Below, one piece after another: positions 37,808-46,253 of a stretch of DNA of 64,000 nucleotides; positions within the stretch are counted from its first letter, which is position 1, and each line of letters starts with the position of its first letter. Origin of the DNA: CAVVEC01 sp963747105 (lineage in GTDB: Bacteria > Acidobacteriota > Terriglobia > Terriglobales > Acidobacteriaceae); NCBI GenBank assembly GCA_963747105.1, contig CAVVEC010000015.1, forward strand, positions 1 through 64,000. Direction: 5' to 3'. The position numbers and the translations under genes were made by a program. Below the pieces are notes generated by a model. The model was not told the origin of the DNA. It saw only the letters and a list, made by a program, of their open reading frames with translations, and searched no databases.

Positions 37808-38632
37808 TTACTCCTTAAGGTCAATATGCTGCACATCCTCAATCGGACGGCCCAGAAACTGAGCTCCCAGACGGCGAAATTTCTCTGCCGAGTCGGTGGC
37901 GAAGAATGTGACACGAGGCAGCTTGCGCCGCTCCTTCTCCGGTACCGCAGGTAGAGGTGTGCGGCGCAGCAGCCTGCCCACGGCGTCGGCGGTGGAATCC
38001 GCGGAGTCCACGATGTTCACGTGCGCTGGAGCGGCCTTGCGCAACACTGGTTTGATCAGCGGATAGTGCGTGCAGCCGAGAACGAGCACGTCAGCGGACC
38101 GGAACTGGCCGGCAAACGCTTCCTTCAGATAGATGCGCGCCACCTGCTCGGTCACCTTGTGCTTGATCCAGCCCTCTTCCACTAGAGGCACAAGCAAGGG
38201 GCAAGCCTTTTCCTTCGCCTGCACGCCCCGGGCTTCGAGAGCCTTCAAATAGGCGTGACTGCTGATGGTGGCCTCCGTTCCAATGACCACAACTTTCTTG
38301 TTCTTGCTCTCTCCTGAGGCACGCTCAGCGCCGGGTTCAACTACGCCAATAACCGGGACACTCGCCGCTTGCGTAATTTTGTCTAACGCCAAAGCCGTGG
38401 CTGTGTTGCAGGCAATCACCAGCATCTGGGCGTTGTGGTCTTCTAGATAGTGGGCAGCACCGACGGCATACTTAGCCACGGTTTCCGCAGATTTCGAGCC
38501 GTAGGGAAGCCGGGCCGTATCGCCGAAGTAGAGGTAATCGGCATTGGGCAGGAGCTTCAGCAGGGCTTTAAGGACAGTCAGCCCACCAAAGCCGGAGTCG
38601 AAGACGCCGATGCAGGTGCGACGCGTGGTCAC
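37808..38632 (-). CDS. murI: Glutamate racemase
   Basis: A 274-aa enzyme making D-glutamate for peptidoglycan. IGVFDSGFGGLTVL at the N terminus binds substrate. The two catalytic cysteines are in VIACNTATAL and VLGCTHYPLI. It starts one base after the stop of the unknown gene at 38634, so it is probably cotranscribed with the HEPN pair and perhaps with the iron importer upstream. Confidence 0.95.
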   Translation of the reverse strand: MTTRRTCIGVFDSGFGGLTVLKALLKLLPNADYLYFGDTARLPYGSKSAETVAKYAVGAAHYLEDHNAQMLVIACNTATALALDKITQAASVPVIGVVEPGAERASGESKNKKVVVIGTEATISSHAYLKALEARGVQAKEKACPLLVPLVEEGWIKHKVTEQVARIYLKEAFAGQFRSADVLVLGCTHYPLIKPVLRKAAPAHVNIVDSADSTADAVGRLLRRTPLPAVPEKERRKLPRVTFFATDSAEKFRRLGAQFLGRPIEDVQHIDLKE

Positions 38633-38633
38633 T

Positions 38634-39269
38634 CTAGGCCAGCCCTAGCCGCCTCAGGTCTTGGGTTCGCAGGTGCACGTTGGGAATCGCAGCGTTGCCC
38701 TTCGTGGGCAACTCCCTCAGGGTTGATTCGACAACATTGTCCTCGATGTGCAATTTAGTGATCAAGAAGGCTCTGAGGTTCTCAATACCACCGAACTTCA
38801 CCGACGGCACAAAACCGCCCGGGCCTGAGTACGGCACGTAGAATACAGAGTAAGTTGGCTGGTCGGCTTTCCCTTGAAGCTGAACGATTGAGACAAATCC
38901 TGTGTAGAGATAAGCGTCCTCGACAAAGCGTCCTGCGATCGACGCATTCACGACACGAAATGCCTCCTGGGACATAGCCTTGCTTTGTTTTTCCAGGGTC
39001 TTCAATTCCGGATCATTGGGGCTCATCAGGAAAATCATCTGTCGGGGAACATCAGCGAGCATCCCTGCTCGCTGTAGCGCTCTGTTTACCTGGTCATAGG
39101 CCGCCAGGGGACCCTTTGAATCCACCAGCGGAGTTGCAATGATGAAGAGCCATTCGTCGGAGACCAGCGCCCACAGGTATACGGTTACCATTATGTTTGC
39201 GCGGGTGAGAGCCGCAACAATGCTTCGGCCGATTTCAATGTCCCTGTTTACCAGCGCTGCCGTAGCCAT
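38634..39269 (-). CDS. Unknown protein partnered with a HEPN protein
   Basis: A 211-aa soluble protein with no signal peptide or membrane helix. Visible segments are NIMVTVYLWALVSDEWLFIIATPLVD, RQMIFLMSPNDPELKTLEKQ and YLYTGFVSIVQLQG. I do not recognise the family; it lacks the GSx10DxD motif of MNT antitoxin nucleotidyltransferases. Its start overlaps the HEPN gene by 22 bp, the coupling seen in toxin-antitoxin pairs. Its stop abuts murI. Confidence 0.75.
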   Translation of the reverse strand: MATAALVNRDIEIGRSIVAALTRANIMVTVYLWALVSDEWLFIIATPLVDSKGPLAAYDQVNRALQRAGMLADVPRQMIFLMSPNDPELKTLEKQSKAMSQEAFRVVNASIAGRFVEDAYLYTGFVSIVQLQGKADQPTYSVFYVPYSGPGGFVPSVKFGGIENLRAFLITKLHIEDNVVESTLRELPTKGNAAIPNVHLRTQDLRRLGLA

Positions 39270-39664
39270 TGCATCACTCCGTTCTTTCCCGTTACCGCTG
39301 CATACAAATCGCTTGCGTTCAAACCGCCCGTAGCGTACCTGCTAGTCATGTCCCAGTCCTTGAGGACATCCCACTTGTTCTTGAACAGGATATTACTTTC
39401 TTGAGCAGCATCCAATGCTGCTTCCAGTTTCGCCGCCCGTATCAGTTTAGCCAAATCGTGGGTGTAAATGTCCTTCAGCGCGGCCTGGTTGGGTGGGAAA
39501 TCATGCCGCCTTGTGTTCTTCGCTATGCAGGCCTTCAAAGCGCACTCGACAGCAAGGCCAGTAAGGTAATACGCGCCCTCGAGGTTGCCACTCTTGAGGA
39601 GCGAACGTGCATCGCGCAGCCTCATTCTTGCTAGTCGTTGAAAGTCGCGACGATTGTCAGCCAT
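39248..39664 (-). CDS. HEPN-domain protein
   Basis: A 138-aa all-helical protein. ARMRLRDARSLLKSGNLEGAYYLTGLAVECALKACIAK is the typical HEPN first half; THDLAKLIRAAKLEAALD and WDVLKDWDMTSRYATGG make the second. I see no clear R-x4-6-H ribonuclease motif, so it may be non-catalytic or use another site. It starts 7 nt after the ATPase-DtxR gene and overlaps its unknown partner. Confidence 0.82.
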   Translation of the reverse strand: MADNRRDFQRLARMRLRDARSLLKSGNLEGAYYLTGLAVECALKACIAKNTRRHDFPPNQAALKDIYTHDLAKLIRAAKLEAALDAAQESNILFKNKWDVLKDWDMTSRYATGGLNASDLYAAVTGKNGVMQWLRQRW

Positions 39665-39671
39665 AACGAAA

Positions 39672-40898
39672 TCAGCGCGTCGCCTCTGCAGATGAGTTTA
39701 GCGCAACATCCAAGACCGGCCGGTTGCCGCAGCATGGCCCCGGCGGAATCGGAGCGCCGTGCGGGCAGGTGCGCGGATGTCCTAGGGAAGCGCAGATTTT
39801 GTCGGTTGCCTCAGGCGAGAGAATGTGCTCGAACTTGCAAGCCTGCTGCTCGATTTCGGTCTCGCTATCAAGGGCGAGGCTGTCTGTAAATAAACGCTCA
39901 GCCAGGCGATGGCGGCGAATGATGTCGGCGGCGCGCTGGCGGCCGCGGGAGGTGAGTTCCACAATCATCGTGCCATCACCAATCGAGACTCCATCCGGCT
40001 TCAGCGCGTCGTGGCATGGGTTCACAAACGGCTTGTGATCGTGCTGCTGTGGCGGATGCGGGCTAGAGGTCACCAGTTCCAATTCGATCATCTTTTCCAC
40101 CGCGATGCTCACGGGCAGGGCGCCGTGCACCTCCATGCGGCCGACTTCGGCGATCTCGCCGTTTTCCGCCAGCACCCAGAGCTCTTCCAGCACTTCGTCG
40201 AATTGCTCCTCATCGGCCATGGCGAACACTTCCTGCGCTGCGATCTTGCCGTGATGCAGTTCGATGCGGCGATCGGCGAGGCGCGCGACCACGGGATCAT
40301 GCGTGACCATGACAATCGTTCGTCCTTGCTGGTGCAGTTCGCGGAGCAGGCGCAGGACGATTTCTTCATTCACTGCGTCGAGGTTGCCGGTGGGTTCATC
40401 AGCCAGCACGATCTTAGGATCGTTGATCAGGGCGCGAGCGATGCACACTCGCTGTTGTTCGCCACCAGAAAGCTGCGACGGAACATGATGAGCGCGCTCT
40501 CTCAATCCCACTCGCTGCAATGCGTCGAGGGCTTCCTGCTGATCGGTCATGCTGTGGAAATATTGGGCCAGCATCACGTTTTCGAGGGCCGTGAGATAGG
40601 GAATCAGGTGGAACTGCTGGAACACGAAGCCGATTTTTTCCGCGCGGACACGATTCAATTCCCCGGCTGAGATATTCGCGACGTTCTCGCCATCGAGCCA
40701 AATCTCGCCCGCGGTGGGGCGGTCGAGGCAACCCACCAGGTTCACCAGTGTGGACTTCCCTGAACCGGATGGGCCCATGATCGCGATCCATTCGCCGGGT
40801 TCGACGTTCAGAGAGAAATTATCGAGCGCACGGATCACGCCGCCGTTGGCTTCGGCCTTCGCGGGATACAACCGGCTCACATCTTTGAGCTTGATCAT
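39672..40898 (-). CDS. ABC transporter ATPase fused to a DtxR/IdeR-like metalloregulator
   Basis: A 408-aa protein in one unbroken frame. Residues 1-228 are a LolD/MacB-type ATPase: Walker A IMGPSGSGKSTLVN, Q-loop VFQQFHLIPYL, signature LSGGEQQRVCIARAL, Walker B IVLADEPTGNLD and H-loop MVTHDP. From about 235 a second module begins at MADEEQFDEVLEELWVLAENG. It reads as a DtxR winged helix (VSIAVEKMIELELV, IVELTSRGRQRAADII). The metal-binding dimer domain follows (RHRLAERLF, EQQACKFEHILSPEATDKI, CPHGAPIPPG). An internal ATG near 40220 could mark an ancestral separate gene whose stop was lost. It lies 1 nt after a permease gene; an iron-sensing ATPase is my inference. Confidence 0.88.
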   Translation of the reverse strand: MIKLKDVSRLYPAKAEANGGVIRALDNFSLNVEPGEWIAIMGPSGSGKSTLVNLVGCLDRPTAGEIWLDGENVANISAGELNRVRAEKIGFVFQQFHLIPYLTALENVMLAQYFHSMTDQQEALDALQRVGLRERAHHVPSQLSGGEQQRVCIARALINDPKIVLADEPTGNLDAVNEEIVLRLLRELHQQGRTIVMVTHDPVVARLADRRIELHHGKIAAQEVFAMADEEQFDEVLEELWVLAENGEIAEVGRMEVHGALPVSIAVEKMIELELVTSSPHPPQQHDHKPFVNPCHDALKPDGVSIGDGTMIVELTSRGRQRAADIIRRHRLAERLFTDSLALDSETEIEQQACKFEHILSPEATDKICASLGHPRTCPHGAPIPPGPCCGNRPVLDVALNSSAEATR

Positions 40899-40899
40899 C

Positions 40900-42048
40900 T
40901 CATTCGCCTCTCAAGATCATTGCGGGTTCCACGCGCCGCAACAGGAAAATTGGAACCACCGCCGAGATCAGAGCCACAGCCATGCTACCGGTCAAAACCA
41001 CAGGCAAGACGCTAAAACGCGGCACCACGGACGCGTGAAAATTCACCCGGCCGATCCAGGCTGCGACGCCAACTCCCAAGCCGAATCCTACGATCGCCCC
41101 AACCGCTCCCAACGCCACTGCTTCGGCGGCAAAGAAACTCCCAATCAGCCGCTCGGAAGCGCCCAGAGCTTTCATGATGGCAAAATCGCGGCGCCGATCG
41201 AAGACCCAGCCGATCAGAGTAGAAAGCACGCACAGAGCGGCGGTCAGAATAATTAACACGGCTGCGGCGAACAGCGTCGCCCGAGTTTTGCCCAGTACAC
41301 GCGCCTCGCCTTCCATAATCTGGCGGACAGGGTGGATTTCCGTTGCGGGCATGGCTTGCGCCAGTCTCCGAATCAGGGCGTCCACTTCTTCTGGCGAGCC
41401 GGAAGCGGCAATCTCGATGGTCGACGGTTGTACCCCAGTCCAGCTTTCAAAATCCTTCAGCGACAGATAGACTCGGCTATCTTCAGATGCGCCTGTGCGC
41501 AACGTTCCCGCAGAATTGAGGTGAATCCCGCGTCCCTGGAAGGTGAGTTCAAAAGGCTTGCCCTGCGGACTGACCAATGCCGCCGCACGCGCACCGACCA
41601 GCGCGTCTTGGGGAGCCTTCGGCCAAGCTGTCGCCGACCACCAGGTATCCAGCTTGCGTACTTGAGCGAAGTCGGTTCCAGAGACGACCACGGATTGTCC
41701 ATCGGGAGTACGAGCTACAACGTATGCGAAGGGCACCGCCAAGCCGTGTCCCTCAAGTACCGATTCAACGTTCCGAAGAGCATCGGCGGGAAGCACATCG
41801 CCGTTTGTCGCGACTACCACGACGTTCGCACCATAATTGCGGAATTCCTTGCGCAGCTTGGCCTGCACGTCCACGTAGAGGTTCAGCATTGCCGTAGCCA
41901 CGGCTGCGGCAACCACCATGGCGAGCAGGGCAGAGGCAGCGCGTCCGCGACGAAGCACTGCGGCCCGCATCAGCATACGCAGAAACATCGAAGTATGTGG
42001 CGAGGCGGTACGGCGGTCGGCCACGGTCGGCAGGGTGTGTGCACTCAC
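40900..42048 (-). CDS. FtsX/MacB-type ABC permease, second copy
   Basis: A 382-aa membrane protein: one N-terminal helix (GRAASALLAMVVAAAVATAML), a large extracytoplasmic domain, then three C-terminal helices (LFAAAVLIILTAALCVLSTL, FFAAEAVALGAVGAIVGFGL, VLTGSMAVALISAVVPIF). FtsX signature RRDFAIMKALGASERLIGSF. Its start overlaps the end of the first permease by 4 bp (ATGA). With the fused ATPase it would form the transporter of the Ftr1-linked iron system. Confidence 0.88.
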   Translation of the reverse strand: MSAHTLPTVADRRTASPHTSMFLRMLMRAAVLRRGRAASALLAMVVAAAVATAMLNLYVDVQAKLRKEFRNYGANVVVVATNGDVLPADALRNVESVLEGHGLAVPFAYVVARTPDGQSVVVSGTDFAQVRKLDTWWSATAWPKAPQDALVGARAAALVSPQGKPFELTFQGRGIHLNSAGTLRTGASEDSRVYLSLKDFESWTGVQPSTIEIAASGSPEEVDALIRRLAQAMPATEIHPVRQIMEGEARVLGKTRATLFAAAVLIILTAALCVLSTLIGWVFDRRRDFAIMKALGASERLIGSFFAAEAVALGAVGAIVGFGLGVGVAAWIGRVNFHASVVPRFSVLPVVLTGSMAVALISAVVPIFLLRRVEPAMILRGE

Positions 42049-43310
42049 GCGTCACCTCGCAGCGCATAGACGGGATCAAACTTTACAGCGCGACGAATCG
42101 CCATGCCACTGCCCGCGAAAGTCACGACCACGGCGATGGCCAGAATTACGGGGAAGAGCACGGGTTCGATCACAATCTGCGAATTGAAAATGGATCGGCC
42201 AATCTGGCGGGCCAGCAGCGCTCCGCCGGCAAAGCCCACGATCCCACCCAGCAGCGCCAGCAGGGTGGCCTCCGCGAAGAACAGCGCCGCGACGGAAGCG
42301 TCGGCAGCGCCCAGGGCCTTCATCAGCCCGACTTCGTTACGGCGCTCGAAGATGGCAGTCGCCATCGCCGCCGACACGGCCAGCGCCGAGGCGAATAGTG
42401 CCGCCAGCGTAACCAGCAGCATGAGCCCTTTAATCCGGGACAGCACCGTGCCTTCGTTCTGCGCCACCTGGCGAATCTGCTCGGCGTGAGAGTGTGGAAT
42501 CGCCTCCTGCAACTGGTAGGCGATGGATGTCACATAGGGCGAGCAATACCAGCGGTCGAACAGTTCGGCGTTCATCGTCTTGGGATCGCGGCGGGCCAGC
42601 GCATCTTCGGGTTTGGTCAACGCACTCACATAAAGACGACGCACCGCGCCAGGCTTGCCCAGAATCTGCTGCGCCAGGGCGAGCGGGGCAACAATCTGAT
42701 TGTCCTCAGCCATGCCCGTCGAAAGGATCCCCGCCACACGATGGGTTTGACCTGAAAATGCGACCTGATCTCCGGTCTTGAGGCCGAGCTTCGTGGCGAG
42801 ACTCTCGCCCAGCAGGACGTCCTGCGAATTGTCGTCCGGCCACGCACCCTGCACCTTCCACCAGGGATGCGTGATGCGCACTCCTGTTACAAAATCCTCT
42901 TTGCCGAAGCGCAGTGGCTTGGAAAAGTAGGTCCCGAGCAAGGTCACGTTCTTCGTGTCAGAGCGCGCATCCAAGCTGACATTCACCGGCAGCATAGGAG
43001 CGAAGCCCACAATATTGTGATGCCAGAAAGTGCCTCGAATCTTGGGCAGATCGGCTTCGTTCAGGTAGGCGCCGTCGCTGGGCGGCTTCAGATCCACGCC
43101 GCCGATCTGTACATCTAGGGTATCCTCCTGCGGAGTGACCACCAGGTTCGCGCCATAGCTGCGCAGCTCGCGGCTGATTTTATCGCCGATGTCGGTGGCG
43201 ACCGCGATCATGGCGGTGGCCACGCCCACGCCCAAGGTAATCGCAGCTCCAGCCAGAAGCTTGCGGCGCTTCTGCCGGCGAAACGATTCGTAGACGAGGC
43301 GCACGAACAT
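42045..43310 (-). CDS. FtsX/MacB-type ABC permease, first copy
   Basis: A 421-aa paralogue of the next permease: KLLAGAAITLGVGVATAMI helix, an external domain of about 240 aa, then ERRNEVGLMKALGAADASVAAL with three C-terminal helices. It starts 3 nt after the ftr1 stop. Pairs of FtsX-type permeases plus an ATPase are known companions of Ftr1/DUF2318 genes (for example the Campylobacter p19 locus), where they help move or reduce iron across the inner membrane. Confidence 0.88.
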   Translation of the reverse strand: MFVRLVYESFRRQKRRKLLAGAAITLGVGVATAMIAVATDIGDKISRELRSYGANLVVTPQEDTLDVQIGGVDLKPPSDGAYLNEADLPKIRGTFWHHNIVGFAPMLPVNVSLDARSDTKNVTLLGTYFSKPLRFGKEDFVTGVRITHPWWKVQGAWPDDNSQDVLLGESLATKLGLKTGDQVAFSGQTHRVAGILSTGMAEDNQIVAPLALAQQILGKPGAVRRLYVSALTKPEDALARRDPKTMNAELFDRWYCSPYVTSIAYQLQEAIPHSHAEQIRQVAQNEGTVLSRIKGLMLLVTLAALFASALAVSAAMATAIFERRNEVGLMKALGAADASVAALFFAEATLLALLGGIVGFAGGALLARQIGRSIFNSQIVIEPVLFPVILAIAVVVTFAGSGMAIRRAVKFDPVYALRGDA

Positions 43311-43313
43311 GGG

Positions 43314-44561
43314 CTATTGCTGGAACATGCGGCTCCGGGCCGCGATGTCCGCCTCCTGGATGATGATTGCGTCCGCGGTTTGTGCAGCCTTGAGGGGAAC
43401 CGGATTGCAGCCCCCGGGCATTCCGACGGACTGCGGATTGATGGGCGCCGCGCAGTTCTTGCAAACTACGCCATTGGGCCCTTTGTAAAAGCCCACCGCC
43501 CCACAGATTTCGCAGGCATCCAGCACGGTGGCAATCTTGCCATCCGGTTTCTGATACAGCCAGAAGCGCACCGTGACGCCATTCGCATGGGCGGAGAAGC
43601 GGTGCAGATCGCCGTCTTGAACCTGGGTCAGCGGGATACTGACCTGACCGTTCACAAACGTGACTTCCGTCGCCGGTGACAAGGCGCTCACGCTCTTGGT
43701 GTAGATGAACTCCGCCGTCACCAGAACGATAAACACGAAGGAACTCGCATACACGGACGCCATCCACAAGCGCTCGCGACGGGCGCTCCAGGCGGCTTTC
43801 CGGCGTTCAGCGGGCGATGCCGGCTGCGGCCCCGGTTCGCGACGCTTGACCTCGAACAGCACCATAAGCGCTGCTAAGGCGAAGATAGTGATGAAGAAAA
43901 ACAGATCATTGCGCACGATCGGCCCAATGATCGCCATTTCTACTTTCGAAGACGGAAGCACTCCATTTTCAGAAAGCTCGTGCAGACCGGAGATGACCAA
44001 TTGCGCCGCCACAAAGAACAGAATCACCGTGGTGACGCGGAAGAACTTTTGCAGATTGATCCGCACGCTGCCTTTGACAAACATCACGCCAAACAAAATG
44101 GCGGCAATCACGCCCAGCAGCGTGCCCAGAAAACTGAGCAGTTCGGTGGAGTTCAGCGAGACTGCTGAGAGGATCAGGACGGTTTCCACCCCCTCACGCA
44201 GCACCATCAGGAAAACGAACAGGAACAGGCCAAACCATGCATCTTCACCGGCCAGCAGCCCGACCTTGCCTTCGATCTGGCCCTTGAGCTTGCGCCCCGT
44301 CTTCATCATGAAAACGATCATGGTGACGACGAAGAAAGCGGCCGCGAGCATGATCCAGCCTTCAAAGATGTCCTGGTTCCAGCGTGTGCGGGAAAGCAGC
44401 CCGGCGACGCCCAGACTGCCCACGAACGCCCAGACCAGAGCCGCATAGACGGATTTGCGCAGTTCCGGGCGTCCGATCTTGGCCAGGTAGGCGAGTGTGA
44501 TGCCTACGATCAGAGCCGCTTCGACGCCCTCCCGCAAGGTAACAATGAATGCTTCCAACAT
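43314..44561 (-). CDS. Ftr1-type high-affinity iron permease with DUF2318 domain
   Basis: A 415-aa inner-membrane protein. The Ftr1 part (about 1-275) has about seven helices and two REGVE iron motifs (TLREGVEAALI near residue 10 and VLREGVETVLI near 120). The C-terminal part after another helix (FVFIVLVTAEFIY) is a DUF2318 domain. It holds a metal/redox cysteine cluster: LDACEICG, VVCKNCAAPINP and GGCNPVPLK. In relatives DUF2318 is often a separate gene; here it is fused. It is the first gene of the iron operon, 35 nt downstream of a Fur-like palindrome. Confidence 0.92.
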   Translation of the reverse strand: MLEAFIVTLREGVEAALIVGITLAYLAKIGRPELRKSVYAALVWAFVGSLGVAGLLSRTRWNQDIFEGWIMLAAAFFVVTMIVFMMKTGRKLKGQIEGKVGLLAGEDAWFGLFLFVFLMVLREGVETVLILSAVSLNSTELLSFLGTLLGVIAAILFGVMFVKGSVRINLQKFFRVTTVILFFVAAQLVISGLHELSENGVLPSSKVEMAIIGPIVRNDLFFFITIFALAALMVLFEVKRREPGPQPASPAERRKAAWSARRERLWMASVYASSFVFIVLVTAEFIYTKSVSALSPATEVTFVNGQVSIPLTQVQDGDLHRFSAHANGVTVRFWLYQKPDGKIATVLDACEICGAVGFYKGPNGVVCKNCAAPINPQSVGMPGGCNPVPLKAAQTADAIIIQEADIAARSRMFQQ

Positions 44562-44595
44562 CTAGAAAAGGCCCTCATTTCTGAGCGATATGATT

Positions 44596-44612
44596 TTGAA
44601 AATGAATTTCAA
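44596..44612 (-). promoter_or_regulatory. Fur/DtxR-like operator upstream of ftr1
   Basis: TTGAAAATGAATTTCAA contains a 6-bp perfect inverted repeat. Read as a 7-1-7 Fur box (TGAAAAT-G-AATTTCA) it has six of seven pairs. It is AT-rich in a GC-rich genome and ends 35 nt before the ftr1 start codon, a position suited to repression. Confidence 0.55.
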
Positions 44613-44673
44613 TTTCAACTACTAGGATAGTCTTCCCGCCGCGCCAGCGTCAACGCGCCGAATCACGGGCGCT

Positions 44674-44689
44674 TGTGATTTGGGTCACA
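44674..44689. promoter_or_regulatory. CRP/FNR-family-like site upstream of ftr1
   Basis: TGTGA-TTTGGG-TCACA, an exact TGTGA-N6-TCACA palindrome, lies 113-128 nt upstream of the ftr1 start. That is a typical activator distance. The flanking gene (SprT-like) ends 36 nt away on the same strand. Confidence 0.45.
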
Positions 44690-44724
44690 CGAACTGGTTG
44701 ACCAGGGCGACGGAACAGCCAGAA

Positions 44725-45411
44725 TTACAGACGCTTGAGGAATGTTCTCGCGGAATCGAGCTCGGGGAACAGTTTTTCCTCCGCCTGAAACTCCGCCGAA
44801 TGCACGCAGCGGCGGCTGCCGCGCAAGCTCACCGGATGCTTGAGGTGCAGCATTTCGTGATAGACGATGTACTCCACGGCATAGCGGGGCACGCGGGGAT
44901 GATCGAAAACACGGCTCACCACGATGGCATTGTGCGCGGGATCGTAGTGGCCGAGGTGATTTCGCGCATGATCGCGGCTCCAGGTCATCTGCGGCCGGGC
45001 CAGCAGGCCGTAGAAAAATCGCACGTTCAGATCATCGAAGATTGCTTCCAGATCGTACACGCGTCCCTGGGCACTCTCGATCCGCTTCCGCCCTCGCATC
45101 TGCCGCACCAGATGTGCTTTCATCGTGATGTCGTGACTGGAGACGTAGCGGCGGTAGCGTGTGGCATGTTCGCGCACGATTGGTTTGCGATACATTTTGG
45201 CTAAGAGGATATGAGCGATGGCCCTGAGTACCAAGTCCGGCGCGCCTTCCAGAAGATCCGAGAGCCGCACCAGCAACTTGCCTTCCCGCAGCCGGATGGT
45301 GTTGTTGATGTTGGCGAAGGCGAAAAACTCAGCCGCCAACTCGGGCATGGGCGCGCGCGGGCGCAGTTCGCGGTAGGTTTCCTGAAAGATGTGGACAAGG
45401 TTTTCCTTCAC
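44725..45411 (-). CDS. SprT-like zinc metallopeptidase
   Basis: A 228-aa cytosolic protein. The zinc motif HEMLH is in VEYIVYHEMLHLKHP, with a later His/Glu in HSAEFQAEEKLFPEL. The N-terminal half (RLREGKLLVRLSDLL, VLRAIAHILLAKMYRKP) is helical. Resembles the SprT/YgjP-type family. It lies upstream of the iron operon but with its own 160-bp spacing, so it is probably a separate unit. Confidence 0.8.
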   Translation of the reverse strand: MKENLVHIFQETYRELRPRAPMPELAAEFFAFANINNTIRLREGKLLVRLSDLLEGAPDLVLRAIAHILLAKMYRKPIVREHATRYRRYVSSHDITMKAHLVRQMRGRKRIESAQGRVYDLEAIFDDLNVRFFYGLLARPQMTWSRDHARNHLGHYDPAHNAIVVSRVFDHPRVPRYAVEYIVYHEMLHLKHPVSLRGSRRCVHSAEFQAEEKLFPELDSARTFLKRL

Positions 45412-45454
45412 CTTGCGGCTAGCTTAGCACGGAAAATCTTAAACCAAGAGACTC

Positions 45455-45597
45455 GGTAGTCGTGCAGTTTGATAAGGAAGCGAGCCAGACGCGCGATTAT
45501 TCTGTCGCGCGAGCGCGACAACTCGCGCGGCTCGCCCAGATCCTTCGCTGCGCAAGAACGGCTTGCTCAGGATGACAAATCGAACTGCACCACTACC
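45455..45597. repeat. MITE-like element, copy 1 (143 bp)
   Basis: Terminal inverted repeats of 19 nt (45455-45473, GGTAGTCGTGCAGTTTGAT; 45579-45597) match at 17 of 19 positions. The inside has GCGCGAGCGCGAC palindromes and the core CCAGATCCTTCGCTGCGC ... CTCAGGATGACA. A related copy is at 58662-58806. It has no coding capacity. It fills most of the 45412-45722 gap. Confidence 0.7.
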
Positions 45598-45722
45598 AAG
45601 GACCCGCGGAGAACGCGGAGAGAACGAAGTCTCTCAAATCTTCGCAGGCGGCTCCGGATTCTGCTCCGCCGCTGTTCCCTCAGCGAGCTCAGGAACTGTG
45701 CGTTTCTCAGCGGTTTCAGGTT

Positions 45723-46253
45723 CTATTTTTTCTTTCGCTTGGCCGCTTCTTCCTGCTCGTTCAACAATTGCCGGTGGTCCTGGACGCTGCTGTCCACGGT
45801 ATCCAGCGCATTACTCAGCAAGAAGTCATATTGCTTGGTTTCTTCTTTGCTGCTCTCAAGGGATGTCCTCAAAGCGCGGAGCCTGGCCTGGAATTCAGTG
45901 TCGCCTTCGATGACTCCCTTCAAAGCTTTGCGCAGATCAGCCTTGAGATCGACAAAGGCGTCGACGTTGTCGTTTAGCTCATCGTATACATCCAGAAAAT
46001 CCTGCAGCCGGTCATGAGTTTGCTGGGCGCGGTCTGTGACTTTGGGATCGGCGCGCATTTCTTCGATCGCGGTCAGTCTCGCCCGGGCAAACTGGATGAA
46101 CAGCTTGAGCCGCTCGTCAGGCTCCTGCGCGGCATCGCGCAGTTGATCAACTTCCTTCGCATTGAGCGCGTCCCGGCGGTGCTGAGCCGGGGCGGTCGAA
46201 AGCAGCAGCAACGGCAACAGGAAACCTGCGAGCGTGCGGACAGAAGGAATCAT
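45723..46253 (-). CDS. Exported coiled-coil protein of unknown function
   Basis: A 176-aa protein with a signal peptide (TLAGFLLPLLLLSTAPAQ). The rest is helical and charged (ERLKLFIQFARARLTAIEEM, LRKALKGVIEGDTEFQARLR) and ends in a Lys-rich tail. Its start overlaps the previous gene by 4 bp (ATGA). Third of three linked envelope genes downstream of uvrA. Confidence 0.72.
   Translation of the reverse strand: MIPSVRTLAGFLLPLLLLSTAPAQHRRDALNAKEVDQLRDAAQEPDERLKLFIQFARARLTAIEEMRADPKVTDRAQQTHDRLQDFLDVYDELNDNVDAFVDLKADLRKALKGVIEGDTEFQARLRALRTSLESSKEETKQYDFLLSNALDTVDSSVQDHRQLLNEQEEAAKRKKK

Noticed and set aside
37590..37862. Plus-strand ORF and a minus-strand coding-like stretch (LARLALVAKLVEGTHLAEQS) between murI and the prepilin peptidase
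   Set aside because: The plus ORF overlaps murI. The minus stretch of about 40 codons has good codon pattern but no start or family; it may be a gene remnant and is too weak to annotate.
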